Positions 1 through 12,545 are shown, numbered from the stretch's first letter. The stretch: DNA of 64,000 nucleotides from Schistosoma mansoni (GCF_000237925.1 NC_031495.1:49517925-49581924), one strand, 5' to 3'. The notes: generated from the sequence alone by a model not told the origin. Translations and numbers: made by a program.

Positions 1-929
1 AAAACAGTCTATTCGGCTGTTCGATTACAGACAATTACTTTTCATATTTCCCCCGAGCTATCACATTGTGCTTATGCACTTATTTCGGACTCACCTGTAG
101 TATTCCATCGCGTTTGCAGTATGGAGGCCAATTGTAATGTTATAACACTTCTCTTTTGTCTTGGCAAACATCGAATATCTCAGTTTATCCAGGGATGGTT
201 GTGCTTTTTCTCTTCTGGAACTGTCCGGGGTACAATTGTGTTGAGCTACTTGATTGTATAGCTGCCAGAAATGAGAATACGTCTCTTCTACTGATGTGCC
301 TTTGTCAACTTTTCAGAGTTGGTCACCTTCATGTCAGCCTTGCATATTTTGGGACGGACTGTGGCAACTGCTTGACCAAACATATCAGCCATCAACTTGA
401 ATAAGCTAATCGCGTGGTCACTTCTCCCTATAGTTAGGAGGAAAGTTATTTGACTGACGTTTCACCGTGTGTTAGGGCTGAATCAGAGAGAGAAGGAGCT
501 TCGTAGATCATACCTGGTAACAGTAACGTTTAACATACGGTTTTTCTACGTAGTCAGAATCCACTTTCTGTCATATTATATAGAGCTTATAGATTCTAAC
601 TCCTGATACTGTTTCTGGAAATAGCCTTCATATTAGGGATTTAATGTGGCTTAGGTCGTACTTAAATGTAGCATTTGGTTCCTTCTCAACCGTCTCTCTT
701 AATTTATGAAAAATGAACGACCTGTTAATAAGGTCTGTCTTTACTAGGTGTGAAGTGTTATTCCCTAAAATCTCTTAATTCCTGCAGTCCGATTTATCGT
801 TAGATGCCAGGTTTTACTCTGTTTCGTTACAAGGCAATATATACACTCACACTTCTAACGTCCTCCCCAACCATGATCCAAGGCCATCTACAGACTCAGA
901 AACAGCTCATATACACTGCTTACAGTAAA
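1..929. other. Intergenic, no gene recognised
   Basis: I see no convincing coding region. The 82-codon open frame near 156-404 has no recognisable motif and no repeat-family match. The sequence is likely degraded repeat. Confidence 0.4.
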
Positions 930-1160
930 ACACCAAAAACCAATGCATTGTAAGGTGTTTATAGTGCGGTATATTTTTTTATGGAATAGGTTGTCAAAAT
1001 TTTTTCACAGCTGTGACACTATCACACAGTTCAAGAAACTAACAACCCTTTTAATTGACTCTAAAGAGCTTTGTCAACTATACCGTGAACTTCCACCCAC
1101 CAATAAGGTACTTTATTACGGACCGATCATGAATATAACGGACTACTGTTGTCATTAATA
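930..1160 (+). mobile_element. LINE fragment: C-terminal end of a CR1/jockey-like reverse transcriptase
   Basis: The frame at 943-1158 contains 'RYIFLWNRLSKFF', then 'TITQFKKL' and 'ELCQLY'. This is the usual extreme C-terminus of CR1/jockey-type ORF2 (R..WN.LP...S....FK..L). The same C-terminus is found on the minus strand at 4959-5150 ('RYSTMWNRLPVYL', 'TTTQFRS', 'ELCHLL'), so both belong to one family. Only the tail is recognisable. Family assignment is from motif memory. Confidence 0.6.
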
Positions 1161-3067
1161 TGAATATAACCAAATGATACACTACATGGTTTACCCTCTC
1201 CCACTAATCATTGGTTATAAGTTATGCCCTTACGCTCTTACTCCTCGCCTTCAGATTCCGAATTTCTCTGATGGTAAAGATACATCATTTTTCTCCAGTT
1301 TCATGTCCTTTTCTCCATTACAAGAAATAATAATATAATTCTGCCAGGGCAGATGACTCACTTATCTCATGGATGCTGATCAGTTATGGTCGAGCATACG
1401 AAGCTCATAATGCCTAAGTTCCTGTGATTCCCTCCATGTTTTGTTTTCTTACAATGAAAATTTTACAATACTCAGTTCTTGCATATTCTTTGATTTACTG
1501 TCTATCCTTACCATCACCAAACGACATGTAATATCTCATTTACAGCTAATATATTCCTACACTCTTCCGCCTGCTTCAACAACCACTTATCTGCTTTTAT
1601 ACCATACTCAATGCTTATACTGTGTTTGGAAACTTATACCTGCGCTACAGTAATCTAAAGTATTTCAAAGATGCCTTACCCACAGCCCATAGTCAATAAC
1701 TGCCTGATGAGCTTCTCAAATGTTGCTTATATAAATAGTGTTTTCAAACAGGATGTGAAACATGGCGCATCGTGTGAGATATAGTGTTTTACCTGGACCT
1801 TAATAACAAAGATGTCACAGAAGGAGAGATGATTGAGTTAATAACCAGCAAGAATTGATTGTGAGGGTTGCGACTTCAATGAACCCACGTTTATGAAGCA
1901 GAACATTTTGTTTATCTCAGGCTCTTAATGATTGGGGACGCAGCAGTAATCGGTGATGCTGAGGTTTCTCTCTTACACTAACTACTGCAACTCATGTTTT
2001 CAAGTTTATCTCTATGCCTGTATTCAACTAAAACAACCTATTACATGCTAACTCAAACTTTTACACTATGTTCGAAATTTTTCACTATGACCTAGGTGCT
2101 GAGTTCGGATGAAAAAAAACCCACAAAACACGACGATAAAAGATAAAGTTATTGACAATTCTTAACTTTGTACTCTTTTCTGATACACTTTCCATTCTAA
2201 TAAACCGCCTTCTACATCCTTACCATTATTTGAACACATTGCACCTTTTTACATATCACAACTTATTGTTTGTCGTTACTATATTCTCTTATCTGAAGAT
2301 TCTGTAACCACACTTCGCTCCAGAAACAGCAGTTAGTATGCGTTTTATCAACCAAGTTATCATAGCTTTGTCTGTTCCACTACAAACTGCTAAGCGTTGT
2401 TCAGGGTTTGTAACCAAGTGCCTTGCTGCCCCTTTGTTCCTCTTTCTTTTTCAGCGTCACGCTCTCAGAGAACAGTTATGAAGCTTTCCACTAATGAGAT
2501 AAACTTAAGATATGCGTTTTTTCAAGCTTTCTTTATATATACTTCATAATAACTGTAAACTTTTTAAAATGTATTGTATAGATGCCTAGCATGACCAGAA
2601 TTCTAACACAATAATTCCGAGTTTGGACATGCTGTACATTCACAAGATGGTTGGGGTGCCATTTTTGAGATCGGTTATAAAAGTTGTACTCAAAGTATAA
2701 TACTGAAACCTAAACCTAACTATTAACTCTCTGGGACGTCTGCGCAGGTGCAACGTCTTTTATGCTTATCGTTTTTATTAATCTAACAACACTACTTGGG
2801 AAGCATCTTATATACAAACCGATGTTGCGAATTATACATTATGCATGCAAGAATGCTCTGTCAGACATATATTACGATTCTTATTACTAAATTACGAAAT
2901 GGCAAGACATTAAGACCAGATTTAATCTCAGATGAGGCACTAATGTCAGATAAACAAAAAATTCAGGGGTATTATGTGTCTTCTTCAAAGAAGTGCATTG
3001 CAAACACCGAGTTTCAACATGCTGTTGAGATAGACATCTCATAGAGTTACCTACGAAACAAAACCTT
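1161..3067. other. Intergenic, nothing supported
   Basis: AT-rich sequence with short open frames (for example 2796-3044) that have no recognisable domain. I do not call a gene here. Confidence 0.4.
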
Positions 3068-3818
3068 ATAAGATGTGTGAACTACAGAGAGATTGCTGTC
3101 AGTCAGGGGACGCCACAATGAAAAATAGTTCGGCAGTAGTAACATCCGTAGGCGAATGTCTGCGACAATCTTCCTTATCAAAAACTAAGTCTAAAATGTA
3201 AAATGCAGATAGACAATACAAAAATGGTAATCAAGAAGGAATAAGATGTAAATGTTTCGCGAAATTGATATCAGTGGGATTTTCCCACCCTCACATGTAT
3301 ACGCAAATATGGATGAAGTTTCATACAGCACCATTGAAGTGAATTCACACTCCAGTAAACATCCAACTTGAAGATCGACAAACCGGACTTTTCAAGGATT
3401 AACTATCGGTTAGCAAAATCGCAACATTGGATAACTAATGAATGGCCATGTGAATGAAACTTATCACTTCACATAAAGTTTCTTGATTATGGGAAGGCGT
3501 CATGGAGTACTTGAGAAGACAATCACCACTACAAAAAACTACCACGAAGGGAAAATTCCAACGTCCTGTATGAAAGCCAGCTTACAGATCGATTCCGAGT
3601 GAAAACTGGTGTCAGATAAAGCGACCAATCCCAAGGTTTCTCTATCTTCTGTCTGTTGATTTATTTATGATGACCTCCATATCTCAAAATAAGCATGAAA
3701 TGCAGTGAGCACTTTGGCTGAACCTGGATGAATAAGACTTCGCAAATGACTTGATATTGCTGTGGTGCACACAACAACAAGCGAGGATGAAGATAAAAAA
3801 ATTCAGCAGCAGATTATT
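3068..3818 (+). mobile_element. Decayed LINE reverse transcriptase, 5' segment (interrupted by a later insertion)
   Basis: Frame-shifting translation gives RT landmarks in order: 'NYREIAVS' near 3070 (NYRGI-type start), 'DRQTGLFKD' near 3375, 'KFLDYGKAS' near 3478 (F.D..KAFD block), 'QLTDRFRVKTGVR' near 3580 (the GVRQGC block), and 'DFANDLILLWCTQQQ' near 3735 (the FADD catalytic block, with N in place of the first D). There are many frame changes and stops, so it is long dead. The same element resumes at about 5712. It resembles the RTE-like LINEs common in schistosomes. Confidence 0.65.
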
Positions 3819-5711
3819 ATTATTATTATCATTCACAAACATCTTATGGGTAACATAAGTGTTGTACGTAAACCATTTCGGGTTTCTTCAAAAGTGCAAT
3901 AATACACAAGTTTCAATAGTGTCAGGATTATATTTGCCATACTTGAGAAAGGAAAGAAAAATAAAATAATGATAATGGAATAATGAAAATAAATCAGGTT
4001 CTGTGTAGTTGAGAAGACTATTGAATCAATTTTAAAGAAGGGAGGGAAGAAACTAAGGAAATAGAAACAAAAGGAGACGCGAACTACGTAAAAAGCTTAA
4101 TAAGCATGTTTATGAACACCGAAAAAGAATAAACAATTATGTATGTATCGACAAATGAGTAATAAAAATATAATTAGACAAAACAAATTAATAAGTAAAT
4201 AACTTATTATTGCTGTAAGATATGACATTAGAATAAGTGCTTGTGCAGTCATAGTTTGGAGTGATGTTATGAAAGTCTCTATTAAGTGCAAAGGATAGTC
4301 AATATGTATGAGTCGTATATGCATAGTGAAGATAAAACGAGTCATAGTTGATTTAAGCGTAACACAAATTATTGCCCAAATTACAAACTTCGTAATCTGA
4401 AGAATAATGTTTACTTGGAAGAAAAAAGAGAGGAATGAAACGATCACCTAGTGAAAGGGTCCAATCATGATAATAATAGTGTAATGAATATTGTTCTCTG
4501 AAGTAAACCAACAATTAAAAAAGATCCTTTAGTGCACTCACATAAATACACGTAGATTTGTGTAACAGTATGCAAAGTGAAGTCGGGTATCAGTATAAGA
4601 ATTTGTGCAATAACAATTTATAATGATGCTATGATAGCCACAATTAATTGCAAGTTATAATTAAATATAAATTTCCATGTGTTATATATGTGTAGTGAAG
4701 ACAAAATGAATCTGAGAAGCCAATTTGTTTAAGTTCAACATGGTTTTTTAAGTTATAGACTTTGTATGTTTAGGAATAAAATATGTTTCGAAGGACAAGA
4801 AAAGATGAAAAGAATATCTAATGTGCCAAGGAACTAATAGTGATATTAATAACAGTGATGATTATAAATACGAACATAGGCAGGATTCATATATTAAGAT
4901 GAATAAAAATAAAATAGATTTGAAAAGTTTCAAGGGTTTTACTTTGCTTTTCAGTCAATTAAATAGATGACAGACCTTGTTTGTATAAATCATTGTTAAT
5001 CACATTGATATTCAATAGGTGACACAATTCACTTTCGGAAAGAAAATCATCAAAGGGACTTCTGAATTGGGTTGTAGTTTCACTACAACGGAGGTACACT
5101 GGCAGTCTGTTCCACATGGTTGAGTAGCGAATAACAAAAAATTTCGGCATAAGTTTTTGTTGGTTGTCGGAATTGCTAGAATACCCTTCTTATTGCGTAG
5201 ATTGTGGATGATATCGTAGAATACGAAGAAGTGGATGCCGAAAAGCAAGACATATCGTGAATAAGCCGGTAGATAAAGATAAGGTTTAATTTGATACGCC
5301 TGATCTAGAGACGTTCTTATTTGACTTGTTGACATCTTTGGTGATAATTCTTGCTGTTGGAATAGCCCAAAACAGCTTTAGTGAACCTTTTTTGAACATC
5401 TTCAATTTTGATCAGATCATTATGCTTGCAATTACTGTAAACTAAAATACCATATTCAAGAATGGGTGAAGTAATTTTTTTGTATAATAATCTCGATTCA
5501 ATGTTATTGAAGTTTATCATTATGAATCCAATGAGCTTTCTAGCGTTAGATGTTTGAGATGCAATGTGCTCGGAAAAGTTCAAACTGTTGCTCTATCTCA
5601 AACTCAAGTCACGAACGGTGATGAGAGTTCTCAGTATATGTTTGTGTATAGCCAGGTTTAGGTTGAGGCAGCGGCCAATGTGAATAAATCCACTTTCGTC
5701 AACATTAAGTA
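3819..5711 (-). mobile_element. CR1/jockey-like LINE, 5'-truncated, nested inside an older LINE
   Basis: On the minus strand, 5583-4959 encodes the last part of a LINE ORF2. It has 'ILEYGILVYSNC' and 'KIEDVQKRFTKAVLGY' (the typical post-RT region), 'LRNKKGILAIPTT', then 'YSTMWNRLPVYL'. Two or three frame changes separate these blocks. Below it lies about 1.1 kb of AT-rich 3' region ending at an ATT-repeat tail (3817-3830), as expected for the 3' end of a minus-strand LINE. The flanks at about 3818 and 5712 are consecutive parts of one older RT element, which fixes the insertion limits. Confidence 0.6.
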
Positions 5712-5900
5712 GCAAATTCTACAACAGCAGGCCTCAACATTCATAAGGGGGAATGCACATCATTGAGATGCAATACAAGGAACGAAATCGCTATTCATTG
5801 TGAAGCTCTGGATGAGGTAGTAGCCCCCATATACCTGTCATAGTCAGTGATAAACGAAGGGAATCTGGTGTAGACGAAGAGATACGAATTAAGGAAACAA
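5712..5900 (+). mobile_element. Decayed LINE reverse transcriptase, 3' continuation of the 3068-3818 element
   Basis: Translation reads 'TTAGLNIHKGECTSLRCNT' and then 'VINEGNLV', matching the '..ASVGLNIHKGKSK.LRYNT' and 'GSIIDE' region that follows the FADD block in schistosome RTE-like elements. It picks up where 3735-3818 stops, so the element was split by the 3819-5711 insertion. Degenerate and not functional. Confidence 0.6.
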
Positions 5901-6135
5901 GGACTGCATTTTCAGAACCAGACATTATGGACAATGAAGTGTATTACACGTAAAAATTGGTTGTCGCATAGTGGTGAGTCTACAAACTCGGGATGAAATC
6001 TATTATTCTAGCGGCAAACAGAAAAGCATTTATTATTGACCTAGACGACAGTCTTGCGAGCCTTTGAAAAATAAAAACAAGCTCACTGATTGGATATGTT
6101 TAATGTAAAGACAAAAAGTTACAAAGTAATCATAT

Positions 6136-6414
6136 TCGTGCGGCGAAGCCACGTTGTCTTACAAAATTGACACGACGAATTTTACTGAACACAGACCTTT
6201 GCCAGATATTGGACTGCCAGTATCAATCCTCCAAGGTAGTGTTTATGAAGCTTCAGAGATAATTTGTGATCATGGTCCACTTTTATTCCATTTTCCCCAC
6301 AAAGCAGTCAGCGTTGAACATTACATAAACTCAGTGAGGTTACTTCATGGTAGAGGGAAAGTTTTCCTCCCAATGATCCCATTTGCCGAAGCTGTCGTGA
6401 AAGAAGTTTGATCT
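6136..6414 (+). CDS. Unrecognised open frame, possible gene fragment
   Basis: An 85-codon frame (the first ATG-like codon is a TTG at 6154) ends in TGA at 6412-6414. Its composition is varied and protein-like, with acidic, aromatic and proline residues spread along the frame. I recognise no domain. No splice partner or promoter was identified. It could be an exon of a host gene, part of a degraded transposon ORF, or chance. Low confidence that it is coding. Confidence 0.2.
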
Positions 6415-6563
6415 TGTCGACAGGTAGTCAATTTAGATCATATGCTTCTCGACGTAATAACTGTCTACCAAACATAGCCTAGCATTCATTGATTCCTCAA
6501 TACCAATGTAACTGACTCTGGTCTCCTCGAATAAAAAGACTTTTAGGACAATATGGTTGTCAA

Positions 6564-7525
6564 ATGTTGTGTATCCTTGATATCTTTATATCTATCAAGA
6601 CAGTCAATCGTACCAATGTGTCTAAACACTCAACGTTATACACTATGACACGTCATTTAGCTCCAATGCCTCATCGTTACGTTTTAAGAAATATATGCAG
6701 CATTCTGAAAGGGAAAGATAGAAAATACAGAATATCAATTCATGTAAATGGCAACCGGATTGTCTTATACGCTGATTTAAACGTGTCAGACATGAACACA
6801 CTTTTTCATTGTAGTCCACCTTGTTAGAATAGTCTGCTATCACTCCTAGGAACAGGCTGCTTGTTAACAAGATATGAAAATTGTGACCAGAAATTAAAAT
6901 GTATCATGAAATTCATTTCTTGAACACAACTGATAATTGTTCACCTTTTAGCTGAAATGAAAAGTGGCAATCAGCGTGTCCACAGCCATTATAGGGGACT
7001 GATAAATGGACTGATTCCATAACATTATTGCGGAAATGGGTTTCTCTGCTAAACTCAGACGTCACTGTTCATAACATTGCATGGAGGTGGTGGATCTCCT
7101 TAATGAATGACATTTAGGTGTGATATTGAACAAAAGTCCAAAGAAACATCACAAGTCACAAATGAGGAGGTTCGAAGATATAATTGTGAAGCTATCAATA
7201 TGTTGAGGAGCGTTTGGTTCCACCTGTGTGACAATTGTAGGGGATGAGTGGCAATGCAAACTTCCGATCTGATGAGAACGCATGACCGAGCACTCGCAGC
7301 TAGGTTGTGTTCATTTAAACTAATAAGATCATGATCGATGTCAAAGACTTGCAGAACTATTCGCTTTTGGGATTGACTTACCGCTACAAACATATTTATC
7401 TCACTTTCGCTACATCGCGTGCAACGCAATATTCATTTCCCGTTTTCTGTCAGCTCTTCGCATACACCATTCTGGCTGTTTATCCCGATGAGATCATAGA
7501 TGCCTATGTGAGTTCCGAAGCTTAG
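6564..7525. other. Unresolved region with short ORFs on both strands
   Basis: Short frames at 6564-6827(+), 7331-7525(+) and 7100-7429(-) have no recognisable motif. They may be remnants of one degraded gene or element. No function is proposed. This is the distal upstream flank of the MAM-like gene. Confidence 0.2.
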
Positions 7526-8038
7526 AATTTTACATAATGAAATTAACCTTCAGATTATTTCAAATAGACAGTGCCACAATTATGACCGAATGTTTAAAAC
7601 TAACTTCAGGAGTAAAGTTTGATAATCACGCTCTCAACAGTTTTTTTGAACGTATAGTACCAAAGTGAAGAAATACAAACAAAGTAACGTCAAAAACAAA
7701 TGTTAAGAGACATTATGTTCTTGCAGAAATTACAATTTCATAAATCTATCTCGACAGTTCTGCATTTTACTCTATGAAAATTGACTCAGTACCTCCGCTG
7801 TTTGTTCATCGGTACTGAGGAAACTTTAATGAAGCCCTCTTCTATAATCAACTCATTTCGTTCTACAATGACTTAAAAAATTAGGTATCAAGTTCGAAGC
7901 CATATTATTTTAGGTATTCAAATGCCTGATATCTAAGGTCGAGTTTTAATCCTATATTATCAAAGAATGGTTGTCCAATGAGTAGTCACGCCACCACTGT
8001 ACAATGTCCTTGAATGCCTTTAAAAGAAAGCCGGTCGG

Positions 8039-8046
8039 TATAAAAG
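8039..8046 (+). promoter_or_regulatory. TATA box of the MAM-like gene
   Basis: A consensus TATAAAAG lies 46-53 nt upstream of the ATG at 8092-8094. With usual TATA spacing, transcription would start near 8068-8072, giving a 5' UTR of about 20-25 nt. The position agrees with a first exon that ends at 8094. Transcription start not observed. Confidence 0.65.
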
Positions 8047-8069
8047 ATCTTTGTTTTAAGGTCAAGCGG

Positions 8070-8094
8070 AATTATCAAATTTAGCTCAAAGATG
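8070..8094 (+). CDS. Exon 1: short 5' UTR plus the initiator ATG only
   Basis: The sequence reads '...CAAAG ATG|gtaagt': a start codon at 8092-8094 directly abutting a consensus donor at 8095. It therefore exits in phase 0 after a single codon. The next good exon, at 13178, opens with AAA ATT GTC in phase 0 and yields a classic signal peptide when joined to this ATG. The left end (about 8070) is estimated from the TATA box and is uncertain. The coding part is only three bases. Confidence 0.7.
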
Positions 8095-9249
8095 GTAAGT
8101 TCGTTCTTTCTTACTCATATTCACGCTTATAAAAAATAACTGGCGAGATCTCACACTCTTTGTAAAGATTTGTTGTATTTCAAGATATTTGTCTATTTTA
8201 CTTAGTCTAGAACGTTATTAATGTTTTTGTTTTTAAAATTAACTTTCGTACTTGATTAAGTGCTGTTTACGGAGTCTAAAATCTGAACACATAAATTACT
8301 GCCAAAAAGTCTGTGTGTTTTCATTTTTCTAATGTTGTCATCGTATATCTTGATTCGAAAGTAAGATTTTCATATTATCTCAAATAAATTTAAAATAATC
8401 AAACTTAGAACTAACGACATTCAAGTAAGTTATCACACTACATTTATATAACCTAGTAAAGATAATGTACTAATGGAAGTGCATTGTTTGTGTTGTCATG
8501 CCATGCTAATACACTTGATAACGTTGGTCTCCTGTAAATTTTACATCCCTTATGAACCATCCACGATTAAATATTAATGAACTATAAATAATCTCCGTTT
8601 CTAAGGGCCCATTTTCATTGTCTCAAAGTGGAACTAAACAAACACATGGACGGCGTATTCGTGCCCTAGTTGGAAGATGGATATTTTTACGCCATAGATG
8701 ACGCAAGTTAACTAAAGCCTAACGAACTTTCTAATTTTATGCCAATATTTTGTTAGCCGCCAAACTACCGTGATTTCTAAGATTTTCGAGATTTGTGAAG
8801 GAATTGACTTGTTGAAATTCATTCCATTTGATAAGTTTAGATGTTGACGCGAACCAGTCATGAAGCAGCAACTTGTATTTAGCGAGGGACAGACCTTATT
8901 TCAAACAGGCTCGCATTTTTGCTTGAGGCAATAGAAAATCTGGGACTTTCCAGCTTTCGCGAGCATTTGCTTACTGTAGATCGATGAGTAGGATTTCAGG
9001 AAGGCAGTTAATTCCTGGAACGCTTAATAATGTCTTTTTGAACTCCCAGTATTTGTTCTTGATATCTTACCAAGTTCTTAAACGACTGCACGTGCTTTTT
9101 AGGGTAGTTTCGCAATAGCAAGTGAGGGATATTTTTCAACACAGTCGCTTAAGTAGGTAATATCTTATCCAACTAAATACAACGACTGAATTTCGAGTAA
9201 TGATATTTTGATTTTATATATTTGCTAGATGCTCGTTTCAGACACTAAC

Positions 9250-10142
9250 ACATAACCTATTGGTTGAACACATAAATATTGATACAAAGGGGCACCAGAT
9301 ACATATGCGCTACACGATAACAATAAGAATGTAAAGAGATAAAGAATGTAAGGTGCGTATAAGAAAAAGACGAACAATAATAAACAGAAATCAGTGTGTG
9401 ATTATGAAATAATAATAATGGAAGAAGCAGTTCGGTTGGCGAAGGTACAACCAGAAAGAATTCTTTCAGTCAAAAAAGTTACGTCCATTTTTATGGAGAA
9501 AGTAAAATAAAGTTACAGTAGGATCGCCACTGGCTTCTATTCTGAGCCATGTCTGATAACGTCGATAGCCACTGTTGCACCATCTCAACCCCAACCAGGG
9601 AGTCGTGAAGGACCAACAGAAGCCAGCCCTTTGCAGCTTTCTTTCATGCCACGACACCACGTCATACACTGACCTCCTCTCCGCTTTTTCCAACCAATCC
9701 CAGCGTTGGCAAATAATGCACGACGTGGAGTTTTCTGGGACGACATTCGTAGGACATGTCCAAGCCACCGATGTTTCAAGGTGATGACACCAATTGGATT
9801 GTCGTCTTTGCGCCCGAACACACGATGCCGAACCTCTGCATTACTAACATGTCACCGCATGTCAGCAATCCTTTGGAGACAACAATGATTCAACACAGAG
9901 AGTCGTCTAACATCCTCAACTCGGAGAGGCCAGGTTTTGCAAGCATAGCGCAAAACCGCCCTCACTGTCGCGTTGTAGGTCCGACCTTTTGCAGCCAGAC
10001 TAACATCACAAGGGCTCCAAAGGTGGCCTAGATTGGCATAGACCGCTCTGGCTTTCATTATACATGAGTCGATCTCATCACTCACACCACCACCAGCACT
10101 AGGTGACACATCAGCAATGACTGTGCCGGTAGTTGGTGCCAT
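9250..10142 (-). mobile_element. RTE-like (SR2-type) LINE, 5'-truncated, minus strand
   Basis: Minus-strand frames 10142-9852 and 9821-9585 encode the C-terminal part of the schistosome RTE-like pol: 'SAGGGVSDEIDSCIMKARA', 'WPLRVEDVRRLSVLNH', then 'RWLGHVLRMSSQKTPRR', 'GWKKRRGGQCMTWCRGMK' and 'LASVGPSRLPGWG'. The 3' UTR runs down to about 9250 and contains the same block as the plus-strand copy ('gtgcccctttgta' in sense). RT proper is absent (5' truncation). There is at least one frame change. It is nearly identical to 12066-12380 over its last 300 bp. Confidence 0.8.
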
Positions 10143-10319
10143 CCAGAATTTAGCTTCGCATAATACAGCAGTAGATACAATTCTAAGAGTATACCGGCTG
10201 GTCGAACATTTTTGCGTATATTCTGGCTTTGAATTATAATTTATCTCACTAGTTTTCCGATGGAGTCATCCCAATTACATATGTACTTATAACCGACCTG
10301 GATTCCCTATTATTATTAT

Positions 10320-10930
10320 TTGAACACAAATATTGGTACAAGGGGCCACCAGATGTATATGCTCCACACAAAAAATTGTCATTTCATTTAATTGTGAGGG
10401 CTATGATACTGCTCAGGTGCCTAGACCGAAGCAGGTAGTTTTCTTAGATGGCCACACCCCGAGCCTTTGACCTAAAGATCTAATCCACAAGGCAGTGGAA
10501 CAACGTAAGGATATGCCGTCCCGGTGACCAACGGTAGGTTCAAACGCCCTTTATTCCCTCAGGATACTGGAGCCCATGTCCATCATTGGATCGGAATCAG
10601 GGTTTCCCAACTCCCCTAAGTGGACCCTCCGTGTCTACCAACCCGGTTAAAGCTCCGGACATTCGCTTTTCGTCCTCTCAGTTTCGTAAACAACATCCTC
10701 ACATCGAGAAGGTAGTGAGTAGGACTTCCCTGGTAGTAGCTGTATACGCGTGGCCATGTGAGAGCATTTCGAGAGGGAGGGCGAGCCCTCCCCACTCTCG
10801 ACCATACCAGGGCATTTAGGGACGGTTGACTTCTGCCTTTAACTGAAGAACTTTGGTTAAAGCTAAAGCCGGAATTTACCAGTATTTCTGAATCTAAAAG
10901 ATCACAAAATTCTGGTGGATACATTCCTGT
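10320..10930 (+). repeat. Interspersed repeat with conserved short ORF, second copy at 31866-32180 inverted
   Basis: The frame at 10586-10819 includes 'NQGFPTPLSGPSVSTNPV' and 'APDIRFSSSQFRK'. The minus strand at 32069-31872 encodes the closely similar 'NHGFPTPLGGSFISTNPV' and 'APDIRFSSSHFRK'. The neighbouring text (a GAAGCAGGT block, 'ccacaaggcagtgg') is also shared. This is a dispersed element, probably part of a non-LTR retrotransposon, but I cannot name it. At its left edge (10320-10380) it carries a block like the RTE-like LINE 3' UTR on the minus strand. Confidence 0.6.
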
Positions 10931-11254
10931 AGAGTCTAAAACTTTTACGTATTTTTCGAGTTTTTTATATTGAAGCTTTATCTAAACAACAAATACTTTT
11001 ATGTCGTAGGACTTTAGAAACTAGTAGTTAAGTTTATTCGTCTACAATTGCCATTTGGTAACCACTAGAGAATGATAATCTGGTCCTCTCAGTCGATTTT
11101 ATTCGAATCTTTCCAGGCTGGTTGTGTTTGGTTCTTTTTTTAGCGTGCTGGCTACTGGGATGTTACATCCTGACATTGACAGAACAGAGTTCTAAAACCA
11201 AAAACATTTTTAGCGATTGATGTCATAACTTCATCTTTCCATAGAGACTTAATC

Positions 11255-12545
11255 ACTTACTTACACCTTTTACCCCTCTTAAAGGAGCGTAGGCCGATCG
11301 CCAGCATTCCTCATCGTTCCTCACAGGCAAGATTTCTGCTATTCAAAGTAAAATACCTTACCATCCCTGTTCCTATTGTTTAATCATCAGTGCGACTTTG
11401 CCATCAAACCTCGTCACAGGTGAATGAGTGGCTACGGCTCTTGGCTTTCAACCTGTTTGTCATAAATTTGGACCCTAATTCACTCTGTTTGGTTGTCGTA
11501 GCCAAACAGTTTCACCAGCTCTCACATAAGTGTTTCAAAACTGAGGATATAAACCTGTGCCTCGTAAATGAGTCACATTTCATCTTAATTATAATGTAAT
11601 GTGCTTTTGGTCTTACGTTTCAAACTAGCTTTAAAAAGGGTTCACGTCGTTCTTGTAACAACTATCGGGGGATAAGTCTACTTCCAATGGCGTCCAAACT
11701 ATTGGCTTCTATCATACTTCTTAGGTTGTTCAAAACCCGAGAAGGACTGACTCGCGAGGAGCAGGCTGGTTTTCGTTATGGTCGAGGATGCATTGATCAT
11801 ACCTTCACCTTCCACCAAATGTTAGAACACCGTCATATTTATCACAGGCCAACAATCGTAGTGTTTCTTGATATCAGGGCTGCCTTCGATCCGTTGGACA
11901 GGACTGTTTCCTGGGATTGTCTATTGAAGAAGGGTGTGCCTGAGAAGTTTATTAACATTTTAAACGCCCTTTATACAAACATCTCAGGCAGAGTGAGGGC
12001 GTAAAACCACCTTTTTCCATTGTTCCATTCAAGCAGTGAGGTTAGGCAGGGTTGCCCAATCTTGAAACACCGACTTCGGTGGCTTGGACATGTCCTACGA
12101 ATGTCGTCCCAGAAAACTCCACGTCGTGCATTATTTGCCAACGCTGGGATTGGTTGGAAAAAGCGGAGAGGAGGTCAGTGTATGACGTGGTGTCGTGGCA
12201 TGAAAGAAAGCTGCAAAGGGCTGGCTTCTGTTGGTCCTTCACGACTCCCTGGTTGGGGTTGAGATGGTGCAACAGTGGCTATCGACGTTATCAGACATGG
12301 CTCAGAATAGAAGCCAGTGGCGATCCTACTGTAACTTTATTTTACTTTCTCCATAAAAATGGACGTAACTTTTTTGACTGAAAGAGTTCTTCTGGTTGTA
12401 CATTTCAGTTTTCCCCATCATTACTCCTACTTTTTTTATATGCATCTTACCCCTTTTCTCTTCCCATTCTCATTGTTTTGTGTGGCGCATATATATCTGG
12501 TGCCCCTTTGTACCAATATTCAGGTGTTTAAATAAATAATAAAAT
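11255..12545 (+). mobile_element. RTE-like (SR2-type) LINE with internal deletion, plus strand
   Basis: From about 11630 the translation gives 'NNYRGISLLPMASKLLAS', 'LTREEQAGFRYGRGCIDH', 'FLDIRAAFDPLDRTVSW' and 'SSEVRQGCPI', the N-terminal half of RT. At about 12060 this jumps straight to 'LKHRLRWLGHVLRMSSQK' and 'RLPGWG', skipping the catalytic FADD block. The 3' UTR and an (AATA)n-like tail end near 12545. The stretch 11255-11630 resembles the heads of other dispersed repeats here (a CTTACTTAC start, compare 51898) and may be the same or an adjoining element. Non-autonomous and dead. Confidence 0.75.

Noticed and set aside
4097-4447. 116-codon minus-strand ORF
   Set aside because: It falls in the AT-rich 3' part of the nested LINE, is low complexity and hydrophobic, and shows no motif.
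12052-12381. A 109-codon plus-strand ORF and its minus-strand mirrors at 9466-9821
   Set aside because: Out-of-frame shadows of the LINE C-terminal frame (RWLGHVLRMSS...), present only because the LINE sequence is GC-richer.
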